36,710 bases of DNA. Origin: JAYRGC01 sp041908065. GTDB taxonomy: Bacteria > Pseudomonadota > Alphaproteobacteria > UBA9219. Where the stretch lies: positions 1 to 36,710 of the forward strand of contig JAYRGC010000005.1 in the NCBI GenBank assembly GCA_041908065.1, written 5' to 3'. Position 1 is the first letter of the stretch, and each line of letters begins with the position of its first letter. A model generated the notes under the pieces. It had not been told where the DNA came from. It worked only from the letters and a program-made list of their open reading frames with translations, and made no database searches. Shown here in pieces: positions 29,539-36,710 of the stretch. Both the position numbers and the translations under genes were made by a program.

Positions 29539-31377
29539 TCATTCCCCTTCATGTGGTTCTTCCGCGTCGCGGATGGCTTCCTCGGCGGAGGAGGCCGTGT
29601 CGCCGCCATCCTCGTTGTTCGACGAGGGAATGGCAATCGTTTTTCTCTTTATAGACGTCAATTTCGCGTCGGGAAAAGCCTCTATCACCGACAGCGACAA
29701 CGGATGCGACAAGACGCGGTCGCGGCGGCGCAATTCGGCTTGCTTGTCTTCCTCTTCCAGCGTCATTCCTCCGGCGGCGTCGGTCAAGGAAACCAGCCAC
29801 CGCCGCCCCGTCCATTCCGTCAGGCATTGGCCGATGCGGCTGGCCAGATTGGGCGGCGCGCCCTGCGCCACGCGGATTTCCAGCATTCCGGCTTCACAGC
29901 GCACCGGATGGACGCGGCAATATATTTCGGCATGCAACGCGCCTTCGCGATGGGCGGAGAACATTGCGGCCAATTCGCGAAAGCTTATTGCGGCGGCTTC
30001 GGCGCGGGGAGGGGCTGCTTCCAGCGGAACCGGCGCGGCCATCGGCATTGCTTGTCCGGCCACGGCCAAAATCGAGGAGGCGCGCATGGAGGAACCGCCG
30101 CCGCCGGAAACCGATGGCGGGGAGCCTCCGCCCTTGGCAGCCTGTTCGCGCATCTGTCGCACGAGATCGGCGGGGGAGGGCAGTTCGGCGGCGAAGGCGA
30201 GCCGGATCAAAACCATCTCCGCCGCTTGCGTCGGTTGCCCCGACGACTGGACTTCGGCCATGCCCTTCAAAAGTATTTGCCAAGCTCGGGTAAGCGCGGG
30301 GATTTTCACGTCGAGCAAATCGACGGTCAGCTGCCTCTCCGCCTCCGGCAGCTCAGCCGCTTGCGCCAAAGCGGGGACGGCCTGACAACGGGTGAGAAGG
30401 TGAACCAACTCTCCCATATCCTGAAGTATCTGCAGGGGATCGGCTCCGGCGCGTTGCATAAGAGAGAACGTTTCCAGCGCGGCGGCCATTTTGCCACGCA
30501 ATAAATGGCGGCAAAGATCAAGGCTATGGCTGCGGTCGGCCAGACCCAACATATCTTTGACGTCGGCCTCGGTCACCTTTTCGCCGCCTCGGGCTATCGC
30601 CTGATCCAACAGGCTCAATCCGTCGCGGGCGGAGCCATCGGCGGCGCGGGCTATGAGCTTTATGGCCTCCGGCTCGACCGCGACCTTTTCAGCCTCGGCG
30701 ACGTCCGTATAAAGTCGAGCCAGCTCCGCGCTTTCGATGCGACGCAGGTCGAAACGCTGGCAGCGCGATAAGACGGTGACGGGAACCTTGCGAATCTCGG
30801 TGGTGGCGAAGATGAAGCGGACGTGCGGAGGCGGCTCCTCCAGCGTCTTCAACAGCGCGTTGAACGCCGCCGTCGACAGCATGTGAACTTCGTCGAGGAT
30901 ATATATCTTGTAACGCGCCGAGGCGGGGCCATAGCGCACGCCCTCTATTATCTCGCGGATGTCTCCCACTCCGGTGCGCGAGGCCGCGTCCAGTTCCTGC
31001 ACGTCGACGTGGCGGTCTTCGGAGATGGAGCGGCAAGCGTCGCACTTGCCGCATGGCGTTATGGTGGGGCCTCCTTTGCCGTCTTCTCCGGTGCAATTCA
31101 AGGCGCGGGCTATTATGCGGGCGGTGGTGGTCTTGCCGATGCCGCGCACTCCGGTCAGCATCCACGCTTGGGGGATGCGTCCGGCCTCGATCGAATTGGC
31201 CAGCGTCCGCACCATGGACTCTTGCCCGATCAACTGGGAAAAAGTCTCAGGACGGTATTTACGCGCCAAGACGCGATACGCGTTCCCTTCGATGACAGGA
31301 TGCGAAACGGCGGTAAAATCTTGCGAAGGCTGCGCCGGTTTGGCGGCTTCGTCTGAATTGCCCCAAAGATCGCTCAA
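29539..31377 (-). CDS. dnaX: DNA polymerase III subunits gamma and tau
   Basis: DnaX is the ATPase of the clamp loader and couples the replisome parts. The 612-residue protein has the Walker A GVRGIGKTT (76-84), a zinc module of Cys95, Cys109, Cys112 and Cys115, Walker B DEVH (162-165) and the SRC motif (204-206). A Gly/Ser-rich linker (about 425-445) leads to the C-terminal tau part. The N-terminal ~30 residues are a low-similarity extension. The start is TTG at 31377, with GGGGAG about 11 bases upstream. That ribosome site is the right arm of a stem that encloses the DUF2336 terminator. Whether a shorter gamma form is made cannot be judged. Confidence 0.95.
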   Translation of the reverse strand: MSDLWGNSDEAAKPAQPSQDFTAVSHPVIEGNAYRVLARKYRPETFSQLIGQESMVRTLANSIEAGRIPQAWMLTGVRGIGKTTTARIIARALNCTGEDGKGGPTITPCGKCDACRSISEDRHVDVQELDAASRTGVGDIREIIEGVRYGPASARYKIYILDEVHMLSTAAFNALLKTLEEPPPHVRFIFATTEIRKVPVTVLSRCQRFDLRRIESAELARLYTDVAEAEKVAVEPEAIKLIARAADGSARDGLSLLDQAIARGGEKVTEADVKDMLGLADRSHSLDLCRHLLRGKMAAALETFSLMQRAGADPLQILQDMGELVHLLTRCQAVPALAQAAELPEAERQLTVDLLDVKIPALTRAWQILLKGMAEVQSSGQPTQAAEMVLIRLAFAAELPSPADLVRQMREQAAKGGGSPPSVSGGGGSSMRASSILAVAGQAMPMAAPVPLEAAPPRAEAAAISFRELAAMFSAHREGALHAEIYCRVHPVRCEAGMLEIRVAQGAPPNLASRIGQCLTEWTGRRWLVSLTDAAGGMTLEEEDKQAELRRRDRVLSHPLSLSVIEAFPDAKLTSIKRKTIAIPSSNNEDGGDTASSAEEAIRDAEEPHEGE

Positions 31378-31386
31378 AACTTTATA

Positions 31387-31447
31387 GTCTCCCCTCGTGA
31401 AAAAGCCTCCGTCCGACTATAGACGGAGGCTGCCACTTTGGGGAGAC
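31387..31447 (-). terminator. Terminator of the DUF2336 gene with an outer stem over the dnaX ribosome site
   Basis: On the minus strand GCCTCCGTC pairs with GACGGAGGC (31405-31413 with 31422-31430) and is followed by TTTTT (31400-31404), a Rho-independent terminator. A second stem, GTCTCCCC (31440-31447) with GGGGAGAC (31387-31394), encloses it, and its downstream arm contains the dnaX Shine-Dalgarno. Confidence 0.75.
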
Positions 31448-31472
31448 ATTTTCAACGGCGGATTAACAGGCT

Positions 31473-32594
31473 CTAAGCGACGACCGAAGCCACCGACACG
31501 ATGTCGCCCAGCTTGGCCAAGAGATATTCCACGTCTTCTTCCGAGAAATCCTCGAATTGGGTAAGCACGCGCTCGATAACGCGGGCGCGATAGCGTTCCA
31601 GATCGTGGTTGCCGCCGTCCATCTCGGTTTCGTGAACGACATCCAATGCCACGCGGATGGCGGGCAGAAGACGCATAGGCAGACCGGTTTTCTCATAAAG
31701 GGTCTTCAGTCCGAGGCGTCCGGCGTCGTGGATCAATATCCGCGCATTGGAGACATGCACCCCCGCCATGACGGCCAGCGACATCTCGAAAAACGTCAAA
31801 TCGCCCATGCACAAGGCGCGTAGAACCACCGAAGGGGTTAGGCGGTTGTTGCGGTACATTTGCAGCACCAGCTTTTCGACCTCTTGATCGGAGCTGCCGG
31901 AAGACATGTTTATGATCGTGCGTTCGCGGCTCTGCATGACCAAATCCGAGGCCACGGAGGCTGGAAGCTCGTGGTGGGAGACAAGATAGTCCTTAAGCCG
32001 CTCCGAGACGATGGCAGTCAGCCGTTCGGCTATGGTTATAGGCAGCACCGACCTTTTCACCATCGCTTCTTTCACCGGATCGCTGTGTTTGAAGCGATCT
32101 ATGGCTTTGTTGTATCCTTGCTCGGATATTTTAGCGGTGGCGTTGCCCATCAGTATCAGGACCGCGTTTTCCCCCGCCGAGGCTATCAGGGCATCAGACA
32201 CCTGTATCGAGACGTTCACCCGCCCCGCTATCGCCTCGTGCTTGGAGGACGAATTGCTGTTGCGGACTATCGAAACCAGATCGTCGTCGGTGAGCACCAG
32301 CGAGTTTTCCAGCACTGGCAAAGCCACTGATTCCACGTCGTTGGCCAGCTTGACGGCCACGTCGTGCGGCAACCTGATGGCTTTGCGGAGATTCTCGGCC
32401 AAAGAATGGCGGACGGACACTTCCACGTCCCGCGCCATAAGGCGCACGATTTCCTGCGCCAGATTCAACTCGGTTTCCGTCAGTTTGGGACTGTCTATTT
32501 CCAGAGCCAGCTTTCCTGCGATTTCCGCGCGCGCAGAGGGCGAAGGCTCCTGCAACAGACGGTTGACGTCGGCCTGTGACAGATGCGAAGACAT
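31473..32594 (-). CDS. DUF2336 protein
   Basis: The 373-residue DUF2336 protein is almost entirely alpha-helical, with HEAT-like pairs. Examples are LTETELNLAQEIVRLMARDVEVSVRHSLAENLRKA and ALPVLENSLVLTDDDLVSIVRN, patterns seen in the alphaproteobacterial family, whose role is not established. The ATG at 32594 is chosen because GGGGGAAG lies 6-9 bases ahead; a TTG start at 32630 would add 12 residues. It is a single gene or shares a transcript with the small ORF upstream. A terminator follows before dnaX. Confidence 0.88.
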   Translation of the reverse strand: MSSHLSQADVNRLLQEPSPSARAEIAGKLALEIDSPKLTETELNLAQEIVRLMARDVEVSVRHSLAENLRKAIRLPHDVAVKLANDVESVALPVLENSLVLTDDDLVSIVRNSNSSSKHEAIAGRVNVSIQVSDALIASAGENAVLILMGNATAKISEQGYNKAIDRFKHSDPVKEAMVKRSVLPITIAERLTAIVSERLKDYLVSHHELPASVASDLVMQSRERTIINMSSGSSDQEVEKLVLQMYRNNRLTPSVVLRALCMGDLTFFEMSLAVMAGVHVSNARILIHDAGRLGLKTLYEKTGLPMRLLPAIRVALDVVHETEMDGGNHDLERYRARVIERVLTQFEDFSEEDVEYLLAKLGDIVSVASVVA

Positions 32595-32685
32595 GGTTGT
32601 TCTTCCCCCTCGGATTCGAGCGTCGCGCAAACGCAGCGCAATATATACGCGATTATGCGGCGCGGTTCAAAGTAATATAAAGCGT

Positions 32686-32844
32686 TCATGTTTTAATAAG
32701 CCGACGCGCCATAACTACAGGGTTTCCAGTATTGGTATCGGCGCCGCAACTGCTTTCGTAAATGCCTCGGCACTGGAATGCGCCGCCTATTTCTTTTTCG
32801 AATCGGGATGCCGCTCCTATATCTAAAACGGCATACGCTGGCAT
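32686..32844 (-). CDS. Possible 52-residue small ORF upstream of the DUF2336 gene
   Basis: An open frame on the DUF2336 strand with two cysteines and the tail NPVVMARRLIKT. A poorly placed AAAGGA is about 14 bases before the ATG. Its tail shares the MARR string with the Cys4 ORF at 10396-10578, and both sit below an AT-rich zone with a family A element beyond it. The similarity is short and may be chance. No known family is recognised. Confidence 0.2.
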   Translation of the reverse strand: MPAYAVLDIGAASRFEKEIGGAFQCRGIYESSCGADTNTGNPVVMARRLIKT

Positions 32845-33014
32845 GTGAGGAAATATCGTCCTTTCAAATTAAAATTGTCTTAAAATTCCAGATAATACCA
32901 CCAATTATTTTATGGTAAAAACATTTTTACCATATTGGCATTGGAATATTAATGATATTTTCTATCAGAATATTTTTTGTTTTTGTGCAAAACGGATGGA
33001 TGTGGCCAAATGCC
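32845..33014. other. AT-rich intergenic zone with a perfect 11-bp palindrome
   Basis: An AT-rich stretch without a credible gene. TATGGTAAAAA (32911-32921), CA, TTTTTACCATA (32924-32934) is a perfect hairpin or operator. Together with repeat A5 it makes the 617 bp between DUF2336 and the acetoacetyl-CoA synthetase gene the longest gap in the window. Confidence 0.5.
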
Positions 33015-33111
33015 GTCATTGCGAGCCGCCCCTTGGCGGCGAAGCAATCCAGTGCCGTTGCTCCACGACTCTGGATTGCTTCGCGCCCTGAAGAAGGCCG
33101 CTCGCAATGAC
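33015..33111. repeat. Family A cloverleaf element, copy A5
   Basis: The outer stem GTCATTGCGAGC (33015-33026) with GCTCGCAATGAC (33100-33111) is perfect. The left side hairpin, CCGCC-CCTT-GGCGG, is the same as in A2. The right one (about 33083-33099) is the reverse complement of the left hairpin of A3 with one change. The central loop is close to A1 and A3. Mini-palindromes follow at 33110-33124 and, degenerate, at 33135-33149 and 33163-33177. It lies at the 3' end of the leftward acetoacetyl-CoA synthetase gene. Confidence 0.85.
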
Positions 33112-33211
33112 AGCCTTTGGCTGTACTTCGCATGACAGCCTTTGACCGTAGACTTTTATGTTACGGCCAAAGGCTGTCATCCACCCGTTTCGCGCAAAAG
33201 CCATTTTTTGT

Positions 33212-35182
33212 CTATGACTTCAATTCTTCGCGATTGGCGAATTGCCGCAAGGCTTCGGGATTGGCCAACGCTTCAAGGTTTTTCACGGGGCGGCCATGGA
33301 CGGTCTCGCGGATAGCCAGCTCCACCGTCTTGCCGCTACGAGTGCGGGGGATGTCGGTTACCTGCGCGATGCGGGCGGGAACATGGCGCGGGGTGGCCCC
33401 TTCGCGCACTTGCCGCTTGATGCGTTCGCGCAAAGCGTCGTCTAAAACCATCTCCTCGCGCAGGCGCACGAACAGGACGATGCGGGTGTCGCCGTCCCAT
33501 TCCTGACCTATCGCCACGGATTCCGCGACTTCAGGCAGCTTTTCCACTTGGCGGTATATTTCCGCCGTGCCGATGCGCACGCCGCCTGGCTTCAGCGTGG
33601 CGTCGGATCGGCCATAGATGATCACGCCGCCGCGCGGGGTTATCTCGGCGAAGTCGCCATGGCACCAGACGTTGGGAAAACGCGCGAAATAGGCGTCGTG
33701 ATACTTGCGCCCGTCCGGATCGTTCCAGAATCCCGTTGGCATGATCGGAAACGGCTTGGCGCACACCAATTCGCCGCGATCGCCCCTGACGCCGCGCCCG
33801 TCGTCGTCGTACACGTCGACCGCCATGCCTAGGCCTCGGCATTGGATCTCGCCGCTGTGCACCGGAAGTATGGGGTTTCCCAGCACGAAACAGCTGACGA
33901 TGTCGGTTCCGCCGGAAATGGAGGCCAACAGAACGTCCGGCTTCACGTCGCGGTAGACGTATTCGAAGTTGTCGGGCGACAGCGGCGATCCCGTGGAGAA
34001 AATCGCCCGCATATAGTGCAGATCGTGGGTGTCCTTGGGCTTTAATCCGGCCTTCATGCAGGCGTCTATGAACTTGGCCCCGACGCCGAAATGCGTGCAT
34101 TTTTCCGCCGCCGCATAGTCGAACAACGCCTTGCCGTCGTCCATGAAAGGCGAGCCGTCGTAAAGCAAAAGCGTCGCTCCGGTCGCCAGCCCCGACGCCA
34201 GCCAATTCCACATCATCCAGCCCAGCGTGGTGAAGTAAAACAGCCTGTCGCCTTCGCGCAAATCCCCGTGCAGCGAGTGTTCCTTAAGGTGCTGGATCAA
34301 CGCTCCTCCAGCGCAATGGACGATGCACTTGGGAACGCCGGTAGTGCCGGATGAATAGAGAATATACAAAGGATGCGAAAACCCCATCCTCTCGAACGCA
34401 GGTTCCGCGAGGTTCGCGTGCGGAGCCACGAAGTCGGCGTAAGACACGGCCTTGCCGCCCAAGGCGGCTATGTCCGGCTTAGCCTCGACGAAGCCGACGA
34501 TGGCCAACCGCTTCACCGAAGGCAGGCGCGGCAGTATTTCCGCCAATCTCCCGCGAATGTCGACGATCTTGCCGTTATAGCGATACCCGTCGCACGAGAT
34601 CACGACCTTTGGCTCTATCTGGCCGAAGCGATCCATCACTCCTTGGGTTCCGAAATCCGGCGACGCCGAGCTGAACACCGCGCCGATGGCCGAGGCGGCC
34701 AAAAGGGCGATGATGGCTTCGGGCGCGTTAGGCAAAAGGCAGGCGACGCGATCTCCGGCGCGGACGCCTTCGCTTCGCAACGCCGCCGCCAGCTTGGCTA
34801 CCTCGCGGCGCAATTCGTCGCGCGACAGGCGGCGGACGCTTCCGTCCTCGCCGCGAAACACGATCGCGTCCTGCGCCCCTTTGTGGCGCAACAGGTTTTC
34901 GGCGTAGTTAAGACGGGCTTGGGGAAACCATTGCGCCCCGGGCATCTTATCTCCGTCGCGCAAGACGGCATCGCCCATTTCGCCGACGATCCCGCAATCG
35001 CTCCACACCTGCGCCCAGAACTGCTCCGGCTTTTCCACCGACCATTGCCACAGCGCGGCGTAGTCGGGAAAATCCCGCCCCCATTTTGCGGCTGCTCGGC
35101 GCATAAACGCGGCCATTTCCGAAGCCGCGGCGCGCTGCGGCGAGGGCGTCCATAGGGGCGAAGGTGTGCTGTTGTCGGCCAT
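33212..35182 (-). CDS. Acetoacetyl-CoA synthetase
   Basis: The 656-residue ANL-superfamily enzyme activates acetoacetate to acetoacetyl-CoA with ATP, linking ketone-body or polyhydroxybutyrate carbon to central metabolism. The phosphate loop YSSGTTGVPK lies near 275-285. Later are the adenylate motifs YGRSDATLKPGGVRIG and PRTRSGKTVELAI, with catalytic Lys618. N-terminal WTPSPQRAAASEM and GTQGVMDRFGQIEPKVV mark the acetoacetyl-CoA rather than acetyl-CoA group. The start at 35182 has GAGGCG upstream. TATAAA near 35218 on this strand may be its -10. It diverges from rlmN across 151 bp. Confidence 0.93.
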   Translation of the reverse strand: MADNSTPSPLWTPSPQRAAASEMAAFMRRAAAKWGRDFPDYAALWQWSVEKPEQFWAQVWSDCGIVGEMGDAVLRDGDKMPGAQWFPQARLNYAENLLRHKGAQDAIVFRGEDGSVRRLSRDELRREVAKLAAALRSEGVRAGDRVACLLPNAPEAIIALLAASAIGAVFSSASPDFGTQGVMDRFGQIEPKVVISCDGYRYNGKIVDIRGRLAEILPRLPSVKRLAIVGFVEAKPDIAALGGKAVSYADFVAPHANLAEPAFERMGFSHPLYILYSSGTTGVPKCIVHCAGGALIQHLKEHSLHGDLREGDRLFYFTTLGWMMWNWLASGLATGATLLLYDGSPFMDDGKALFDYAAAEKCTHFGVGAKFIDACMKAGLKPKDTHDLHYMRAIFSTGSPLSPDNFEYVYRDVKPDVLLASISGGTDIVSCFVLGNPILPVHSGEIQCRGLGMAVDVYDDDGRGVRGDRGELVCAKPFPIMPTGFWNDPDGRKYHDAYFARFPNVWCHGDFAEITPRGGVIIYGRSDATLKPGGVRIGTAEIYRQVEKLPEVAESVAIGQEWDGDTRIVLFVRLREEMVLDDALRERIKRQVREGATPRHVPARIAQVTDIPRTRSGKTVELAIRETVHGRPVKNLEALANPEALRQFANREELKS

Positions 35183-35333
35183 GATGCGCCTCGGGAAATG
35201 GGATGAACGCAGGCTTTATACACCAGAATCCGCCCCGTTGTCGCGTCTTTGAAATGCTTATGCCGGAGTTTATGGCTGTCCTTTGTAAGGATGGGGTGAT
35301 ATATGTTCGACTTTCATAATGGAGCCATGAAAA

Positions 35334-36497
35334 ATGAACGCTTCTACTGTCGCTGACGGCAGAAAAAATTTGGTGGGGCTTGATAAGGCGGAGCTTAAAC
35401 AGGCGGTAGCGGACGCGGGGTTGGAGCCTTTTCGCGCCGTCCAGCTGTGGTCGTGGATATACTGTCGCGGCGCACGCGATTTTTCGGTGATGACGGATTT
35501 ATCGAAACCGGCGCGTGAAAAGCTGGAAAGAGTTTTCGCCATCGAACGTCCGAAGATCTCGGCGGAACAAAAATCCTGCGACGGAACATCCAAATGGCTT
35601 TTGGGAATGGCCGACGGCAATCAGGTCGAATGCGTTCATATTCCTGAAAAAGATCGCGGAGCTTTGTGCGTGTCCAGCCAAGTCGGCTGCACCCTGACCT
35701 GTCGCTTTTGCCATACCGGAACCCAAAGGCTGGTAAGGAACTTGGACGCCGGAGAAATAGTCGGACAAGTCATGCTTGCCCGCGACGCTCTCGGCGAATG
35801 GCCGTCCACCCGCGAAGGCCGCATGCTGTCCAACATCGTGATGATGGGCATGGGCGAGCCGCTTTACAACTACGACAACGTGGCCAAGGCGTTGAAGATA
35901 ATCATGGACGGCGCGGGCATCGCCATCAGCAAGCGCAGGATCACGCTGTCCACCTCGGGCGTCGCGCCGATGATAAGGCGGTGCGGAGCCGAGCTGGACG
36001 TGAACCTCGCCATCAGCCTTCATGCCGTCACCGACGAGCTTCGCGACAAGCTCATCCCTCTCAACCGCAAGTATCCCATCGCCGAAGTGCTGCAGGCTTG
36101 CCGCGAATACCCGGGCGTCAGCAATTCGCGCCGCATCACCTTCGAATATGTGATGCTAAAAGGCGTGAACGACAGCGCGGCGGACGCCAAGGCTTTGGTC
36201 AAGCTGCTGGCGGGAATACCGGCCAAGATAAACCTGATACCGTTCAACGCTTGGGACGGCGCGCCGTTCGAATGCCCCGACGATCAGGCGATACAGGCCT
36301 TCGGCGACATAGTGAACCGCGCCGGATACGCCAGCCCCGTGCGCTCTCCGCGCGGGCGCGACATCATGGCGGCGTGCGGACAGCTGAAATCGGCCAGCGT
36401 CAAACTCTCGGCCTCCGCCCGCGACGAGATGGAAAAGATCATGGCGGAAAAAGACGCGGCGGAGGGTCTGAACCCCGACGCGAACCGCAAATCTTAA
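35334..36497 (+). CDS. rlmN: Dual-specificity 23S rRNA/tRNA adenine-C2 methyltransferase
   Basis: RlmN is a radical SAM enzyme that methylates C2 of A2503 in 23S rRNA and A37 in some tRNAs. The 387-residue protein has the 4Fe-4S motif C119-C123-C126 (QVGCTLTCRFCHTGT). The two mechanistic cysteines align with E. coli C118 and C355: Cys112 (LCVSSQVGC) and Cys348 (IMAACGQLK). MGMGEPLYNYDNV and ISLHAVTDELR are the usual SAM and substrate stretches. ATG at 35334 has GGAG about 9 bases ahead. A short ATG seven bases earlier is out of frame. Confidence 0.96.
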   Translation: MNASTVADGRKNLVGLDKAELKQAVADAGLEPFRAVQLWSWIYCRGARDFSVMTDLSKPAREKLERVFAIERPKISAEQKSCDGTSKWLLGMADGNQVECVHIPEKDRGALCVSSQVGCTLTCRFCHTGTQRLVRNLDAGEIVGQVMLARDALGEWPSTREGRMLSNIVMMGMGEPLYNYDNVAKALKIIMDGAGIAISKRRITLSTSGVAPMIRRCGAELDVNLAISLHAVTDELRDKLIPLNRKYPIAEVLQACREYPGVSNSRRITFEYVMLKGVNDSAADAKALVKLLAGIPAKINLIPFNAWDGAPFECPDDQAIQAFGDIVNRAGYASPVRSPRGRDIMAACGQLKSASVKLSASARDEMEKIMAEKDAAEGLNPDANRKS

Positions 36498-36527
36498 TCC
36501 ATTTCTAACCAAGAAACTGCCGATATT

Positions 36528-36544
36528 TGGTAACAAGTTGCCAT
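36528..36544 (+). promoter_or_regulatory. TGGTAAC-N5-GCCAT motif, second copy
   Basis: TGGTAAC (36528-36534), five bases, GCCAT (36540-36544), then AAATAG. The core and spacing are those found before the Cys4 ORF. It lies 163 bp before the last start codon. The rest of the 209-bp region is AT-rich, with TTGGTTAACGG (about 36656) carrying a TTAAC half-site of the CtrA type; a complete CtrA pair was not found. Confidence 0.35.
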
Positions 36545-36706
36545 AAATAGCGAATAACTCCTTGAAAGTATTATTGTAATTCGGGAGAGGGGAAAAACCT
36601 GATACCATCTTCTTTGCACAAGGAAAGTCTTTGCCGAATAACGGCGGATTATATTGGTTAACGGAACATAAACGAAAATAATTGCTCTAACCCATAGGAG
36701 GAAGAT

Positions 36707-36710
36707 ATGC
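36707..36710 (+). CDS. Start of a further gene (truncated by window end)
   Basis: AGGAGGAAG (36696-36704) immediately before the ATG at 36707 is a near-ideal ribosome site, so a gene reading rightwards begins here. Only one codon is inside the window; nothing can be said about its product. Confidence 0.6.

Noticed and set aside
31378..31472. SRP RNA gene upstream of dnaX
   Set aside because: 4.5S RNA often lies there, but the conserved GGAAGCAGCC-type loop is absent; the region is a terminator.
32011..32826. 271-residue plus-strand frame over the DUF2336 5' end
   Set aside because: It is antisense to DUF2336, with low-complexity Ser/Arg content and no ribosome site.

Overview
The window looks like chromosomal DNA of an alphaproteobacterium, probably Rhodospirillales-like; the genus cannot be read from the sequence. 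The evidence is an SspB ending in the alphaproteobacterial tail, a DUF2336 protein, the XRE regulator-metK pair, the ClpXP adaptor-aroK-aroB cluster, a zinc-less S4, RppH beside prephenate dehydratase, and the hpnCDE hopanoid-precursor operon. Genes are GC-rich and packed, with many ATGA or GTGA overlaps. GTG or TTG starts occur in aroK, hpnD, metK, dnaX and the EamA gene. No rRNA, tRNA, CRISPR, phage or transposase gene was seen.

Layout. 0.1-3.5 kb (minus): sspB, aroK, aroB, then a GT9 heptosyltransferase-like gene. 3.6-6.6 kb (plus): hpnC-hpnD-hpnE, making squalene from farnesyl diphosphate. 6.9-8.9 kb: parE. 8.9-10.6 kb (minus): a 60-residue Cys4 peptide ORF, pheA, rppH. 11.1-16.2 kb (plus): an active/inactive M16 peptidase pair, pgi, an EamA transporter. 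16.3-17.6 kb: nfeD and an SPFH protein. 17.8-19.7 kb: divergent trmN6 and a long-chain polyprenyl diphosphate synthase. 19.9-21.6 kb: XRE regulator and metK. 21.9-24.1 kb: divergent purD and rpsD. 24.2-26.8 kb: DUF3108 protein, flavin reductase, tsaB-rimI fusion. 26.9-31.4 kb (minus): dnaX, ybaB, maeB. 31.5-32.8 kb (minus): DUF2336 gene and a possible tiny ORF. 33.2-35.2 kb (minus): acetoacetyl-CoA synthetase. 35.3-36.5 kb: rlmN, followed by the first bases of another gene.

The coding content is mostly core metabolism (shikimate/Phe, isoprenoid/hopanoid, purine, SAM, C4/acetoacetate) and information processing (topoisomerase IV, DNA polymerase III tau/gamma, S4, tRNA and rRNA modification).

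The unusual content is between the genes. Family A has five ~100 bp elements that fold as cloverleaf-like four-way junctions with interchangeable side hairpins, fringed by 15-bp mini-palindromes. Family B has long palindromes, mostly with AGAGC...GCTCT ends. Nearly all copies lie at the 3' ends of transcription units, and in four cases a stop codon overlaps the repeat edge. The best candidate for something undescribed among genes is the Cys4 peptide ORF (10396-10578). It has a near-perfect Shine-Dalgarno, lies upstream of pheA, has a poly-C tract and a TGGTAAC-N5-GCCAT motif upstream, and faces an M16 active/inactive pair. That motif recurs before the truncated gene at the window end.
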